Source: CAVSUZ01 sp963834715 (lineage in GTDB: Bacteria; Pseudomonadota; Alphaproteobacteria; Acetobacterales; Acetobacteraceae). Taken from it: DNA of 64,000 bases. The notes under the pieces were generated by a model. The model was not told the origin of the DNA, did not search any database, and was given only the letters and a program-made list of their open reading frames with translations. The stretch is taken from NCBI GenBank assembly GCA_963834715.1, contig CAWIDE010000027.1, forward strand, positions 109,509-173,508. The letters are read 5' to 3'. Shown here piece by piece: positions 27,095-35,917 of the stretch. Within the stretch, counting starts at the first letter, position 1, and every line of letters starts with the position of its first letter. The position numbers were made by a program, and so were the translations under genes.

Positions 27095-28027
27095 CTAACC
27101 ATAAACCTCTTCCTGCTGTTGTGGCGGCTGTGGATATGTGGGCAACGCGCCAGCGTTGTCCAAGCGAGGCGGCATATCCACAGCCGTGCCCGCCAGGCCG
27201 GCCCGCCACACCGCCATCGGCATGTGATGTCCCAGCGCCTGATGCGGGCGCAGCTCGTTGTAGAACTCCATCCACGCGCCGATCCCCAGCCGCGCTTCGC
27301 GCGCGTCCGCATAGTCCTTCAAGTAAACCTCCTCATGCTTGAGCGAGCGCCACAGCCGCTCGATGAACACGTTGTCCATCCACCGACCTCGGCCATCCAT
27401 CGACACTGCAATCCCGGCCCCAAGCAGCGTGCCGACAAATGCGTCACCGGTGAATTGGCTGCCCTGGTCCGTGTTGAACACCTCCGGCCGGCCGTGTCGT
27501 CGCAGGGCGTCCTCTAGTGCGTCCACGCAAAACCCCGCGTCCATCGTGTTCGACAGCCGCCACGACAGCGCCGCGCGGCTCCACCAATCCATCACTGTCA
27601 CCAGATACAGGAACCCACGCCGCATCGGAATGTAGGTGATGTCCGCGCACCATACCTGGTTCACTCGCTCGATCCGCACGTCCCGCAGCAGATACGGGTA
27701 GATTTTGTGTCCAGGCCCTGGCTTGCTGGTGCGCGGCTTCGGCCCCAGCGCCGCGATCCCCATCACCCGCATCAGCCGCTGCACCCGCTTGCGGTTTACC
27801 TTCTCCCCGCCCGTGCTCAGCGTCGCCGCGATCCGCCGCGAGCCTTAGAACGGCCACGCGACGAACACCGGGTCAATCCGTCGCATCAGTAACAGCTCAT
27901 CCGCGTCATGCTCCGGCTTCGCCCGATAAACACCCGAGCGCGCCAGCCCAAGCAACGCGCATTGTCGCCGTACTGAGAGCTGTCCGTGGCCGCGATCGAG
28001 CATCGCTCTCCGGCCCGCCGCGCTCAT
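27095..28027 (-). pseudogene. IS3 OrfB transposase with a nonsense codon
   Basis: OrfB begins at ATG 28027, overlapping the OrfA stop. TAA at 27845-27847 replaces the Tyr codon in WPF-stop-GSRRIAATLS. Downstream, in the same frame: CADITYIPMRRGFLYLV (first Asp), EVFNTDQGSQFTGDAF (second Asp) and NVFIERLWRSLKHEEVYLKD (Glu), to 27095. Only one substitution is needed to restore it. Confidence 0.85.
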
Positions 28028-28302
28028 CTGCCGGACCTCCGCGCTAAAAAATCCCGCTCCACTACCAGCTCGCCGATCTTGGCGTGCAGGTGGGCGATTT
28101 CCTTGGCCGACTGCCCGTCGTCTGTCCCGGTCCGGAAAACCCGTTCGGCATGTTCTAGCAGCTGCTTCTTCCAGGCGTAGATCTGTGTCGGATGCACCTG
28201 GTAACGCACCGCCAGCTCGGCCACTGTCGCGTCTTCCCTCAGCGCTTCCAGGGCGATCTTCGCCTTCAGCGCGGCATCGATCCTGCGTCGGGTTCTGCTC
28301 AT
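28024..28302 (-). CDS. IS3 OrfA
   Basis: 92-residue HTH/leucine-zipper protein. Starts MSRTRRRIDAALKAKIALEA and contains VAELAVRYQVHPTQIYAWKK and a heptad region IAHLHAKIGELVVERDFLAR. A coding-strand TTTTTT near its 3' end could serve the -1 shift that makes OrfAB. Intact. Confidence 0.9.
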   Translation of the reverse strand: MSRTRRRIDAALKAKIALEALREDATVAELAVRYQVHPTQIYAWKKQLLEHAERVFRTGTDDGQSAKEIAHLHAKIGELVVERDFLARRSGR

Positions 28303-28549
28303 GTTCCGCTCCGTGTAGCATGGACGGAACCGGTTCGGTTTATAGCTTAGCGGGTGGTCCCAAATTCGGGGTCCACTTCACGGCTCTGCTCGCCAAGAAT
28401 GCACTGCTTCATTGGCTAAAATCGGCACTCCTCCAAATCCACGCTCTCAAATGAACCCTCAGAGGTTGCCGAAGTTGTCCATAAGGGGGCTCCCGCGACG
28501 TTGATGGGAGTCCCCAGTGAACCTTAAGTCTCAGTTCCCGAACGACAAA

Positions 28550-29025
28550 GTGCTCACACCACGACCGTGCGAAGCTACAAGTCGCTTGCGCTTGTGGAGC
28601 GGGCCTTTCGCTGCATCAAAGCCGTCGATCTGCAGATCAGCCCTGTCCATCATTGGCTGGCAGACCGCGTGCGGGCCCACGTCTTCCTGTGCATGTTAGC
28701 CTACTACCTCGAATGGCACATGCGGACCTGCCTGGCGCCAATGCTGTTCGGTGACGCCGATAGGGAAGCGGCCGAAGCCTTGAGAGACAGCGTGGTGTCG
28801 GAAGCGCAACGTTCCCCGGCTGCCATCGCCAAGCAGACCACAGGGCTCACCACGGACGGCCTGCCAGTGCATAGCTTCCGTTCATTGCTAGGCGATCTGG
28901 CAACCGTAGTGCGCAACACCATCACCACCGCGATCACACCGGACTATCGCCTTACCGTCGTCACAAGGCCAACACCGCTGCAGCAGAAGGCATTCAATCT
29001 CCTCGGCGTCAACTGTAGCCAGTAA
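28550..29025 (+). pseudogene. IS1634/IS4-type transposase C-terminal remnant
   Basis: About 155 codons: RSYKSLALVERAFRCIKAVD (catalytic Glu region), HHWLADRVRAHVFLCMLAYY, LEWHMRTCLAPMLFGD and LPVHSFRSLLGDLATVVRNT. Matches the conserved C-terminus of IS1634-group transposases. The N-terminal two thirds are missing. Confidence 0.8.
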
Positions 29026-29419
29026 TCCACAGGTCGCGAGACAGAATGTGTAGATGCATCAGTAACTTGCGTGTCTCGAGGCTAGGAAGTTCGGACTAGT
29101 GGTGAGCATCGCAGACCGCGCAGCGACCAGCCCACACGAGTATGGCTGCAGGAAAACACCAGTGGTTTGTATGAGGCCGGACGGCAATCAGGCGATACGT
29201 CTAACTCCGCCCTCGCACAGTCCGGCGAACGATGTCACCGATCTGGAATTTCACCTGGAACATCACAAGGAGCATGTCCGCTACAACTATATCCGTTTGT
29301 CCACTGGCGGGACGAGTCGGACCAAGCGTCCCTTACCCGCGCTCCCCGGTGGTCCCGGCGAGGCGCCCCGGCCTGGCGTGGGCTCGTTAGCTTTTCCATG
29401 CTGATCGTTCTGGGTCCGT
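29026..29419. other. intergenic, no gene recognised
   Basis: About 390 bp between the transposase remnant and the displaced 3' end of gcrA. Short overlapping forward frames only; none has a convincing start or domain. Confidence 0.4.
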
Positions 29420-29517
29420 TCACAGTGGCGTGAAAGCCACGCCACTGGCATGCAGAGTTGTTCTGCTCCGATTCTCATTAGGACCATTCTTATCGCGTCG
29501 CTCACATTGCTTTTGAT

Positions 29518-29526
29518 ACGCCAGGG
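29518..29526. repeat. 9-bp IS4 target duplication, left copy
   Basis: ACGCCAGGG immediately before the IS4 terminus at 29527, repeated at 30880-30888. Confidence 0.95.
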
Positions 29527-30879
29527 CTCAGGAATCCCCGCATTTTTTAAACTGGTCCGAAAACGTCCGCGAACAGGGGCTGCTCGTCTAGCATTTGGGA
29601 GAAACGCTGCATCAATGGCCCAAGCCAGTCGTCACGCATGGTTGGGATGAGATCGTAGAGCATGCAGCCCTGGCGGAACAACGAGTGGACACGGCGTTTG
29701 GCGGTGTTGGTCTTGAGCATCCGATCATAGCCGAGCGCTTCTCCAGCAGCACCGAGCAGCGTCAACAGGACCACGGCAAAGGCATTGATGAGCCACAGCC
29801 GATCACGCCGCTCGGGCGATTTGACACGGATCGTTCCCAGACCCATGCCGAAGCGCAGATCTTTGCTGTCGCGCAGACTGCACTCAATTGCCCAGCGGCG
29901 ACCGTAGTAGCCGGTCAGCTGCTTCGCGTTGGTATCGGCGCTGCTGGCGGCCAGACACCAGGCTTGCTTCATCTCCGGATCCTGAACGCAGACCACGGTT
30001 CCCACCCGGTAGCGATCGGCTGTGACCTCGGCACCGCGCAACACTCGTGCCCGTCCGCCAGCTTGGACCCATTCAGCTGCGGTGCGGGTCTCCCCGGCGG
30101 TGCTGGTTACGGTGATGTTGCCACGGAAGCGAATGATGTAGTCGAAATACAGTTCTTCGGTTAGCATCCGGTAGAGTTTCTGATCGCCGAAGGCACGGTC
30201 GGCGACGATGCACACCTTGATCCCAGCAGGCAGCAACTCGGCAAGCCGTACCAGCACCCGATGTTCGTAGAAGTTGCGGTGATCCTTGAGCGTGCTCTTG
30301 TCGACGGTCAGCCACACCAGAGGTGTCGAGCGGCCATGATCGCTGATCAGGGCCAGCATGATGGTGGCCTGGTTGTCGGCATCGAAGTCGGTCCAGTCCA
30401 TGGCCACCATGATCGAGCTTCGGGCGCCGACGACGAAGGGCACCCAGCGCACCAGAATGTCGTCGACATTTATGGCGGCGTTAGAGAGCAGCCGGTCGAC
30501 CTGCTTGGTGGCATGCTTAGGCTTCAAGCTGCGCGCCGCGGCGAGGCCCTGACCGATCGCACAGATCGCCAGCGACCCGCTGTGCAATACGCCAAGGGTC
30601 GCGTCGCATAGCGAGTTCACGCGCTTTGCATGCAGGTCGTGCTCGAGCAGACAGCCAAGCACGTTGCGAATGCCCTGGTATGAAAAACGCTCCCGGACGA
30701 CCATAGTGCTTCCCGAAATCGACATCGGGAGGCAAACTCGCTGGTCTGTCCGGAGCGCGGAATCTCCCCGCCACTTCGCAAGCATCTGCCATCCAAGGTG
30801 TTCCCACAATTCTTTTCAGAACTGCCCCTTCGGTTGATCGATTCTTTTATGTCGCGTGAGAAATGCGGGGATGCCTGAG
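29527..30879 (-). mobile_element. IS4 family element, 1353 bp
   Basis: Inverted termini CTCAGGAATCCCCGCATTT (29527) and the complement of CTCAGGCATCCCCGCATTT (ending 30879), 9-bp target duplication ACGCCAGGG on both sides. One intact transposase gene. Confidence 0.95.
29547..30809 (-). CDS. IS4 family transposase
   Basis: 420-residue DDE transposase with SIMVAMDWTDFDADNQATIM (first Asp), KVCIVADRAFGDQKLYRML (second Asp) and the YREK signature in GYYGRRWAIECSLRDSKDLR (catalytic Glu). The start could be 30809 or internal ATGs at 30725 or 30704; homologues recalled begin close to VVRERFSYQGIRNVLG, which favours a shorter form. No frameshift. Confidence 0.9.
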   Translation of the reverse strand: MWEHLGWQMLAKWRGDSALRTDQRVCLPMSISGSTMVVRERFSYQGIRNVLGCLLEHDLHAKRVNSLCDATLGVLHSGSLAICAIGQGLAAARSLKPKHATKQVDRLLSNAAINVDDILVRWVPFVVGARSSIMVAMDWTDFDADNQATIMLALISDHGRSTPLVWLTVDKSTLKDHRNFYEHRVLVRLAELLPAGIKVCIVADRAFGDQKLYRMLTEELYFDYIIRFRGNITVTSTAGETRTAAEWVQAGGRARVLRGAEVTADRYRVGTVVCVQDPEMKQAWCLAASSADTNAKQLTGYYGRRWAIECSLRDSKDLRFGMGLGTIRVKSPERRDRLWLINAFAVVLLTLLGAAGEALGYDRMLKTNTAKRRVHSLFRQGCMLYDLIPTMRDDWLGPLMQRFSQMLDEQPLFADVFGPV

Positions 30880-30888
30880 ACGCCAGGG
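30880..30888. repeat. 9-bp IS4 target duplication, right copy
   Basis: ACGCCAGGG directly after the IS4 terminus. It lies within the gcrA coding sequence. Confidence 0.95.
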
Positions 30889-31496
30889 TGCAGTGCTCTT
30901 CACAGTAGGGCTTGCCCGTAACGGCTGGCGCAGCGCAGAAGCGAAAGCACTGTGTGCCAGGGTCGCCGATGGGCCAGCAGCAGCTAATTGTTCCGCGCCG
31001 CAGAAATGGCGGCGCTGCCGCGGCTTGAACCGCCGCCACCGAAGGAACCGAAACTGCGCTTGACCTTGGCAGAGATGCCGCGGCCGCCGGGCTCGTCTTC
31101 GGGGCCGTGTCGCGCACGGGCGCAATCTCGGCAAGGTTCGGCGGCGGCCGCCGTGACGGCCGTGGACCCCCTGAGCCGGCCGACAGGATGGGAGACGGCC
31201 GGCGGGACAGCTTTAAACGGCGTGCCTTGCCAATCACGGCATTTTTGGAGACGCCGAGCCTGCGGCTGATTTCCGAAGTTGAGTGCCCCTCGTCCCAGAG
31301 GCTTCGGAGTCGGAAAACGGCGTCGTCGCCCCACGCCGTATCTGTGGATGCGCTCGGCATTTTGCCCTCCTGAGACCGTGCTCGGGGAAGTCGAAGGCGA
31401 TCAGATGCGTTGCTCAGACCTTCACCGGCGGGAACGGTGCCGATAGGGCCGGCATCGCCTGCGGTGAACTCGCCCAACAACAACGGGCGAGCTTGC

Positions 31497-31940
31497 TCAC
31501 CCAGCTTCCTTAACAGCGATCCCGAAGTCTCTCGGTGTCGGTCGGATGACGCTCGCCGAATTGAGGGGGGATTGGTCGCAATTATCGGTTTTCCCGCCAC
31601 CAAACGCCGGAAAAAAAGCCCCCAACAGGCCGGCTGGCGTGTCTGCGTGGACAGGCATATCGTTGCGGGCAGGCATATCGTTAATGCAGAGATGCCCGGT
31701 CGCGGCCGTAGAGTTGCGGCCAAGCTTCTTGCTGTACCGAGACCTTGAATCGGGGTATTCCCGCTCCAAAACCCGCAACATCGAATTGGCGACACGAAGT
31801 ATGCGGTAACGGGTGTGACCAGATGTCCCCGATCCCCAATCGCTTCCGCAGGCTCGCAGCTTCGGCTCCCAGTGACGGAGCAAGCCCACGATCTCGCGTC
31901 GGCTACGGACGTGGTTATACGTGTAGTCAGCCTTCGGCAT
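31497..31940 (-). CDS. hypothetical protein upstream of gcrA
   Basis: 147 codons. ATG 31940 is preceded by AGGAG at a 7-nt spacing. Basic N-terminal half (YTYNHVRSRREIVGLLRHWE, then YRILRVANSMLRVLEREYPD), with a less convincing C-terminus. No domain recognised. It lies 137 bp upstream of gcrA on the same strand. Confidence 0.45.
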   Translation of the reverse strand: MPKADYTYNHVRSRREIVGLLRHWEPKLRACGSDWGSGTSGHTRYRILRVANSMLRVLEREYPDSRSRYSKKLGRNSTAATGHLCINDMPARNDMPVHADTPAGLLGAFFPAFGGGKTDNCDQSPLNSASVIRPTPRDFGIAVKEAG

Positions 31941-32090
31941 GGCTTACTCCTTTGCCGTGGGTTAGGCCGGGCCCGGTGTTTGATCGCACCGGGTCTGGCC
32001 ACTCGTTGATGGGCGAGCAGTGAGGATGCTCGGATCGTGCGGCCGGCATAGTCAAGCCTATTCGGCCGCCGGGGGCGATAAAAGCCGTGG

Positions 32091-32156
32091 ATGAATCGGT
32101 GCGGGAAAAATGGATAAGTCGGTGCAGGAAAGTGGATAAGTGAGTGCAAGAAAATG
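32091..32156. repeat. three tandem 22-bp iteron-like repeats
   Basis: Exact 22-bp periodicity: 32091-32112, 32113-32134 and 32135-32156, consensus GATAAGTCGGTGCAGGAAAA plus TG. Two further units occur at 32284-32305 and 32306-32327. A 22-bp period is two helical turns, as in plasmid iterons or multi-copy transposase-binding sites at IS21-type ends. Confidence 0.8.
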
Positions 32157-32456
32157 GACGGAGGCGCCTAGTCAGCGGCCTCCGCGAGGTTCTGGTACAC
32201 CTCTGCAGCATCTGGCGCCAGAGGGCGGTGAAGCCAGGGAGCCGCGATCTGGTAGCGAGTTGGGCGCCTGCGCGGGGGCATCGAGTAAGTCGGTGCAGGA
32301 AAGTGGATAAGTCGGTGCAGGAAAATGGACGGAGGCGCCTAGTCAGCGGCCTCCGCGAGGTTCTGGTACACCTCTGCAGCATCTGGCGCCAGAGGGCGGT
32401 GAAGCCAGGGAGCCGCGATCTGGTAGCGAGTTGGGCGCCTGCGCGGGGGCATCGAG
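32115..32456. repeat. 171-bp tandem duplication
   Basis: 32115-32285 and 32286-32456 are near-identical copies (only about 3 differences, all in the 22-bp repeat part). Each copy holds iteron units followed by about 125 bp that reads on the reverse strand as RRPTRYQIAAPWLHRPLAP ending AEVYQNLAEAAD-stop, perhaps the C-terminus of a lost gene. Confidence 0.9.
32284..32327. repeat. two further 22-bp iteron-like repeats
   Basis: Units at 32284-32305 and 32306-32327 with the same core GTCGGTGCAGGAAA, brought in by the 171-bp duplication. Confidence 0.8.
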
Positions 32457-32565
32457 AGCTACGTTGCATCTGCAATCATAGAAGCGCGTGGACAAGGAGT
32501 TATCCCATCAAAACACGGCCCTACAGGCCAAACTAGAGGCAGTGGCCAAACGGTGCCCTTTTTAT

Positions 32566-32766
32566 TCAGGTAAAACGGGTCCTCGATGAACTGACGCACG
32601 CCGACAGGCTGTGGGTGCGCTTGGCAGCTTCGGCGAACGCCGCCTTGTCCGAAAGCAAACGCACTGCCTCGTAAACGATATCCGGGTCTTCTACACCCGC
32701 ATCAAAAACTTCGGTCAAGATCGAATCGAGCAAAGCCTGGTCGATTTGCGAGGCGTCCAGTTTCAT
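32566..32766 (-). CDS. small hypothetical acidic protein
   Basis: 66 codons starting MKLDASQIDQALLDSILTEV and continuing FDAGVEDPDIVYEAVRLLSD, an acidic, probably helical N-terminal 50 residues. The C-terminus looks out of character. No recognised family; may be a truncated small protein. Confidence 0.35.
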   Translation of the reverse strand: MKLDASQIDQALLDSILTEVFDAGVEDPDIVYEAVRLLSDKAAFAEAAKRTHSLSACVSSSRTRFT

Positions 32767-32850
32767 GTCACGTCTTCGGCCACTTCACCTTCAATCACTG
32801 CCGAGCGTCCAAGCGACGCTGGATCATCTCGCTGAGCTGCTGGGCCACCG

Positions 32851-33132
32851 GTGAAGACGGGCAGGACCTACGATGAGTATGTCGGCCATGCGGCGCTGCA
32901 CGATATCGGGCGCGCTCATTGGAACCGGCGCATGCGCAAAGTCATTGGCATCATGGAGGTGTTGGTCACCTACGACACGCTCTACATCGGCGGCGGCAAT
33001 GCCCATTTGCTGGACGAACCGCTGCCGGAACACGTCAAGGTAGTTCCGAACGAAGCCGGCATCACTGGCGGCGTGCGCCTTTGGGACAAGCGGATGGATG
33101 TTGTGTTCGAGGAGCACGGTGCGTTCGGGTGA
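32851..33132 (+). pseudogene. ROK/polyphosphate-glucokinase C-terminal fragment
   Basis: About 93 codons: GRTYDEYVGHAALHDIGRAH followed by WNRRMRKVIGIMEVLVTYDT, then LYIGGGNAHLLDEPLPEHVK and VVPNEAGITGGVRLW. This is the last third of ROK-type glucokinases (PpgK-like). The nucleotide- and sugar-binding N-terminal domain is absent. Confidence 0.75.
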
Positions 33133-34052
33133 CGCCCATGCTCTGGTGCGTTTCCGCGGGCAATATGGTTCAACCTCAGCCTGAAAGGCCACGTTCAAGT
33201 CCGAGCTTGGCGACTCCCTGTTTTGCGACATCGTCACCGATGGCGACAGTCGGTTCGATCACTTGATCCTTGCCGGCTGCGGGTCGCGCCATGGCCTGTC
33301 ATTGCCGATCAGCTTGTTTGCCTCCTCCGGTCCCCAGATGCCGCATGGCGACACGGTCAAGTATCGTGGGCCGTGCGCGGATCATCAGCGGGACCTTTGA
33401 ATGGGAACCGGAAATTCGTAGCAGCCGAACACCGAGGTCGGTTGGCAGATTCTCGAACTGTTGGGCTGACGATGAACGACAACGAAGCCGTATCAAGTAA
33501 ATTAATTATTGACAACGAATGGCAGCTTGTGCATAAATACTCTGGTCTGCCCCAATGGGGGTAAGTCGATATAAAATCGGGACGGAGCAATGGTCACCTT
33601 CGTCCAACATAAGATACTGACCCCACAAGCATAGCGATAAGGCGTGCCTCTGTTGCCGCAGACCACTTGGTGGTTTAGTGGGTAAATGCTTCCTTCGTTG
33701 CCGGCGATGCCCTGCACTACGTCGCGGCCGACATACGGGAACCCGACCCGGATCGTTGAAGTGGGGGTAAGCAAACTTGCGGTGATGACAGTATATTTGG
33801 TTTATGTGGTGAATTGCAGTGTAATGAGTGAGTGAGTTCTGATCCGTAAGCAGGGAAGAAGTGATAAAGCGGCAACGCGCTGAAATCTCATCGGTTGGTT
33901 GCATAGCTGATGAAGGACTAAGAAAACACGACTGTCTGGGGTGGCAACACCGGGACACGGCTAAGGGATTGATACCAAACCTGCCCAGCATTGGCTAAAT
34001 GCCATGCTCGCCATGCAACTTGTTTCCGAAAGTCGCATACGGAGATCCAAAA
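33133..34052. other. gene-poor stretch, no gene recognised
   Basis: About 900 bp with falling GC. One forward frame (about 33190-33402: SELGDSLFCDIVTDGDSRFD and LILAGCGSRHGLSLPISLFA) has protein-like composition but no start or family I recognise. A TTGACA at about 33508 followed by TAAATA is promoter-like but leads to nothing. The GGGGGTAAG motif recurs at about 33557 and 33764. Confidence 0.35.
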
Positions 34053-34082
34053 ACAATGATCCTATTCTGATAGGATCATTGT
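34053..34082 (-). terminator. perfect 13-bp inverted repeat with reverse-strand U-tract
   Basis: ACAATGATCCTAT-TCTG-ATAGGATCATTGT: 13-bp perfect arms and a 4-nt loop. On the reverse strand it is followed by TTTTTGG (34052 downwards), so it could be a rho-independent terminator there. No reverse gene upstream was recognised, so an operator is an alternative. Confidence 0.5.
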
Positions 34083-34590
34083 AACCTCGGTCACACCGGA
34101 AGTGCCTCACCATCAAGATCAATCATCTGATCATTCATCGTCCGGTTATTCGAGAGTGAGCGAATGATTTGCGATGGCTGTGCCGGAGCAAATCAGAGGG
34201 AACACGAGTGCGGTAACGCGCGAAGCCATTGATCCTTGTACAACACATCGCCAATATTATTGCCGCAACCACTGAGGTGACGAATGGACATGCGACATCA
34301 TTGAACGACTCGCGTAAAGTACTGAGGTCTGCCAACAATGGGCGGGTCGACCGCAACCATGAGGTCGGATGAGCAAAAATGCGTAGTGCGGAGAAATGAG
34401 CAGACCTATCCAGACATGGGTTACATCAAGCTCACCATCGCCGACCTGTCCGATGATGAAAGCCGGGAGTTCATGGAAGTAGTCAATACACAAGCACAGA
34501 ATGATGGAGCTGGAGCTTGTCACCGCCACCGGTTCCAGAAAAAAGCAGCTTGAGTATGTCCGGCGCTGCCCACGGGCAATATCGAGAGCG
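34083..34590. other. no clear gene
   Basis: About 500 bp. A 45-codon forward ORF from ATG 34416 (MGYIKLTIADLSDDESREFM) is the only frame with protein-like composition. Nothing supports a function. Confidence 0.3.
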
Positions 34591-34930
34591 ATGGCAGACG
34601 TAAGCAATGGCGAGCCGAGCAATGTCCTAGTGATCGATGACTACGACCTAGCGCGAGAGTGGATGCAGTTTCTACTCGGGGTTGCCGGATACACTTCCAC
34701 AGCGTTCGGCACGGCTGCGGAGTTCCCTAAGTCTGAGATTCGTCATCTGGCGTGCCTGATATTGGATCATCACATGGCCTACATCACTGGCTTGCACCTT
34801 AGCTGAGAGGTTGCGTGCTGATGGGATCGGCATCCCGATCCTGCTGATGACGGGGTCGCCGTCACCCCATTGTCGCCCGCGCCGCTTCCGCTCCGCATCG
34901 AGCGAGTGCTTGCCGCCTCGGTGCTGGGGC
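34591..34930 (+). pseudogene. response-regulator receiver domain, frameshifted
   Basis: From ATG 34591: NVLVIDDYDLAREWMQFLLG (acidic pocket Asp pair), GYTSTAFGTAAEF, CLILDHHMAYITGLHL (phospho-acceptor Asp region). TGA follows at 34804. One base later the frame continues as ERLRADGIGIPILLMTGSPS (conserved Thr/Ser), then breaks again before RIERVLAASVLG. FixJ-type receiver with at least two indels; no output domain follows. Confidence 0.75.
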
Positions 34931-35917
34931 CAGCCGGGGAGATCGGATCCCTATTCGGTCCGGATGCGAATGGGAAATTGCCGGTGATGTGGGCGCGCCG
35001 CCTGGATCGCTCGGAAGGCTGCTGAGGACTTCGTCCGGAATGCCGCTGCGGACGGCCCCAAGCGCCCTAATTGCAGACCTGAACCACATGCTTGCGGAGC
35101 CCCGTGGCCCGGGAGCGAGCCGAACAGATCTTGGCCAAGCATTGGTTGGCTCCGCGACGGCAGCCACAGCAGCGCATCGGCAGACACGGCCGCGCGGATT
35201 TACGGTGGATTGGGGGTTGTCGGGGATGGTTCTGGCCTAATCGCCGGGCGGCGGTCGTGGAAGTGGGTCTAGAGGTGGAGATTTAGCCACGGACGCCGCC
35301 CTCGGCAGCAAGGATCGTGCCGCAAGTGTAGCCTGAGCTTAGTCCTGTTCGGCGCTTCCGGGTTCATTAGGCGAAACGCGGAGGCCCTGTGGCATTTGCG
35401 GAGTCGCCGGCCAACCGCGTCGGAGCGGCGCGTGGGCGTTGTGGAGGAGTCCGACGACGATGGTAGATAGTCCGCGCCCCAACCGGACCCACCATTGCAA
35501 CCGTGTTTGCGAGCCTGCCGGACGGACTGCCTCGAACGAATGACCACAACGAATGGGTGCGCCATCACCCGTCAGGCAGCCCGGCACATTCCCTCCTGGA
35601 GAGGCCATCGTTCGATTGGGACGGAATCGGCGGTCCTTCCTCATTCCGTCAATCGGAACCCAAAAGCGGCAGCAGCCGCCTGCTCGCCTTGACGGCCTCC
35701 CTCCAGGAAGCTAGCGTAACGATCTTAGTGGAGCATTCCAATTGCTCCGGGCCACCACCTCGGTTTAAGGCACGAGTTAGTTCTTTCGTTCCACGAGGGA
35801 GCTGTCCGATGTGTGCAGTGCAACATCAGGGCCGTCGGCCGGGGGGTCAGCTTCTTCCCGCCGAGGCCGCAGTCGAACAAGGCCGGACGGCCCCGTTAGG
35901 CGGGTAGGACGGCCCTC
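34931..35917. other. degraded sequence upstream of ABC operon
   Basis: Nearly 1 kb without a credible gene. On the reverse strand 35284-35336 reads GYTCGTILAAEGGVRG-stop, resembling the last residues of a short-chain dehydrogenase. An inverted repeat GGAGCA-N7-TGCTCC at 35730-35748 and a GTTCCA half-site near 35790 might relate to control of the downstream ABC operon. Confidence 0.35.

Larger units (their letters stand above)
27011..28381 (-). mobile_element. IS3 family element
   Basis: Inverted termini around TGAGGTGGACCCC (27011) and the complement of TGAAGTGGACCCC (ending 28381), with further matches (GGGACCA) inside. Encodes OrfA and a nonsense-mutated OrfB on the reverse strand. Confidence 0.8.
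29420..31360 (-). pseudogene. gcrA: GcrA cell-cycle regulator interrupted by IS4
   Basis: ATG 31360 preceded by AGGAGG. N-terminal DNA-binding part WGDDAVFRLRSLWDEGHSTS and RRLGVSKNAVIGKARRLKLS (residues about 10-52), an Ala/Pro linker, then the C-terminal CCWPIGDPGTQCFRFCAAP and GKPYCEEHCTLA block that binds the sigma-70 holoenzyme in Caulobacter. The IS4 inserted after codon 160. Removing the IS and one 9-bp duplication restores TLAYQKQCERRDKNGPNENR and an in-frame stop at 29420-29422 (192 residues). The present frame reads 87 codons into the IS (stop at 30617). The core domains are kept, so partial function is possible. It could be an accessory paralogue. Confidence 0.9.

Noticed and set aside
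31361..32149. N-terminal 260 codons of the 510-codon reverse ORF that includes gcrA
   Set aside because: Open-frame extension upstream of the real gcrA ATG 31360 (which has AGGAGG). It reads through the 171-bp repeat and has no domain.
32091..32456. Possible CRISPR array
   Set aside because: Repeats are directly adjacent 22-mers without variable spacers, and the larger repeat is a simple two-copy tandem duplication.
33506..33991. 161-codon reverse ORF
   Set aside because: His/Cys/Ser-rich composition, no RBS, no motif; looks like chance open frame in lower-GC DNA.
35730..35748. GGAGCA-N7-TGCTCC as the operator of the forward ABC operon
   Set aside because: Only one occurrence, 170 bp upstream of the gene, and it does not match the island motif; kept as a note, not claimed.
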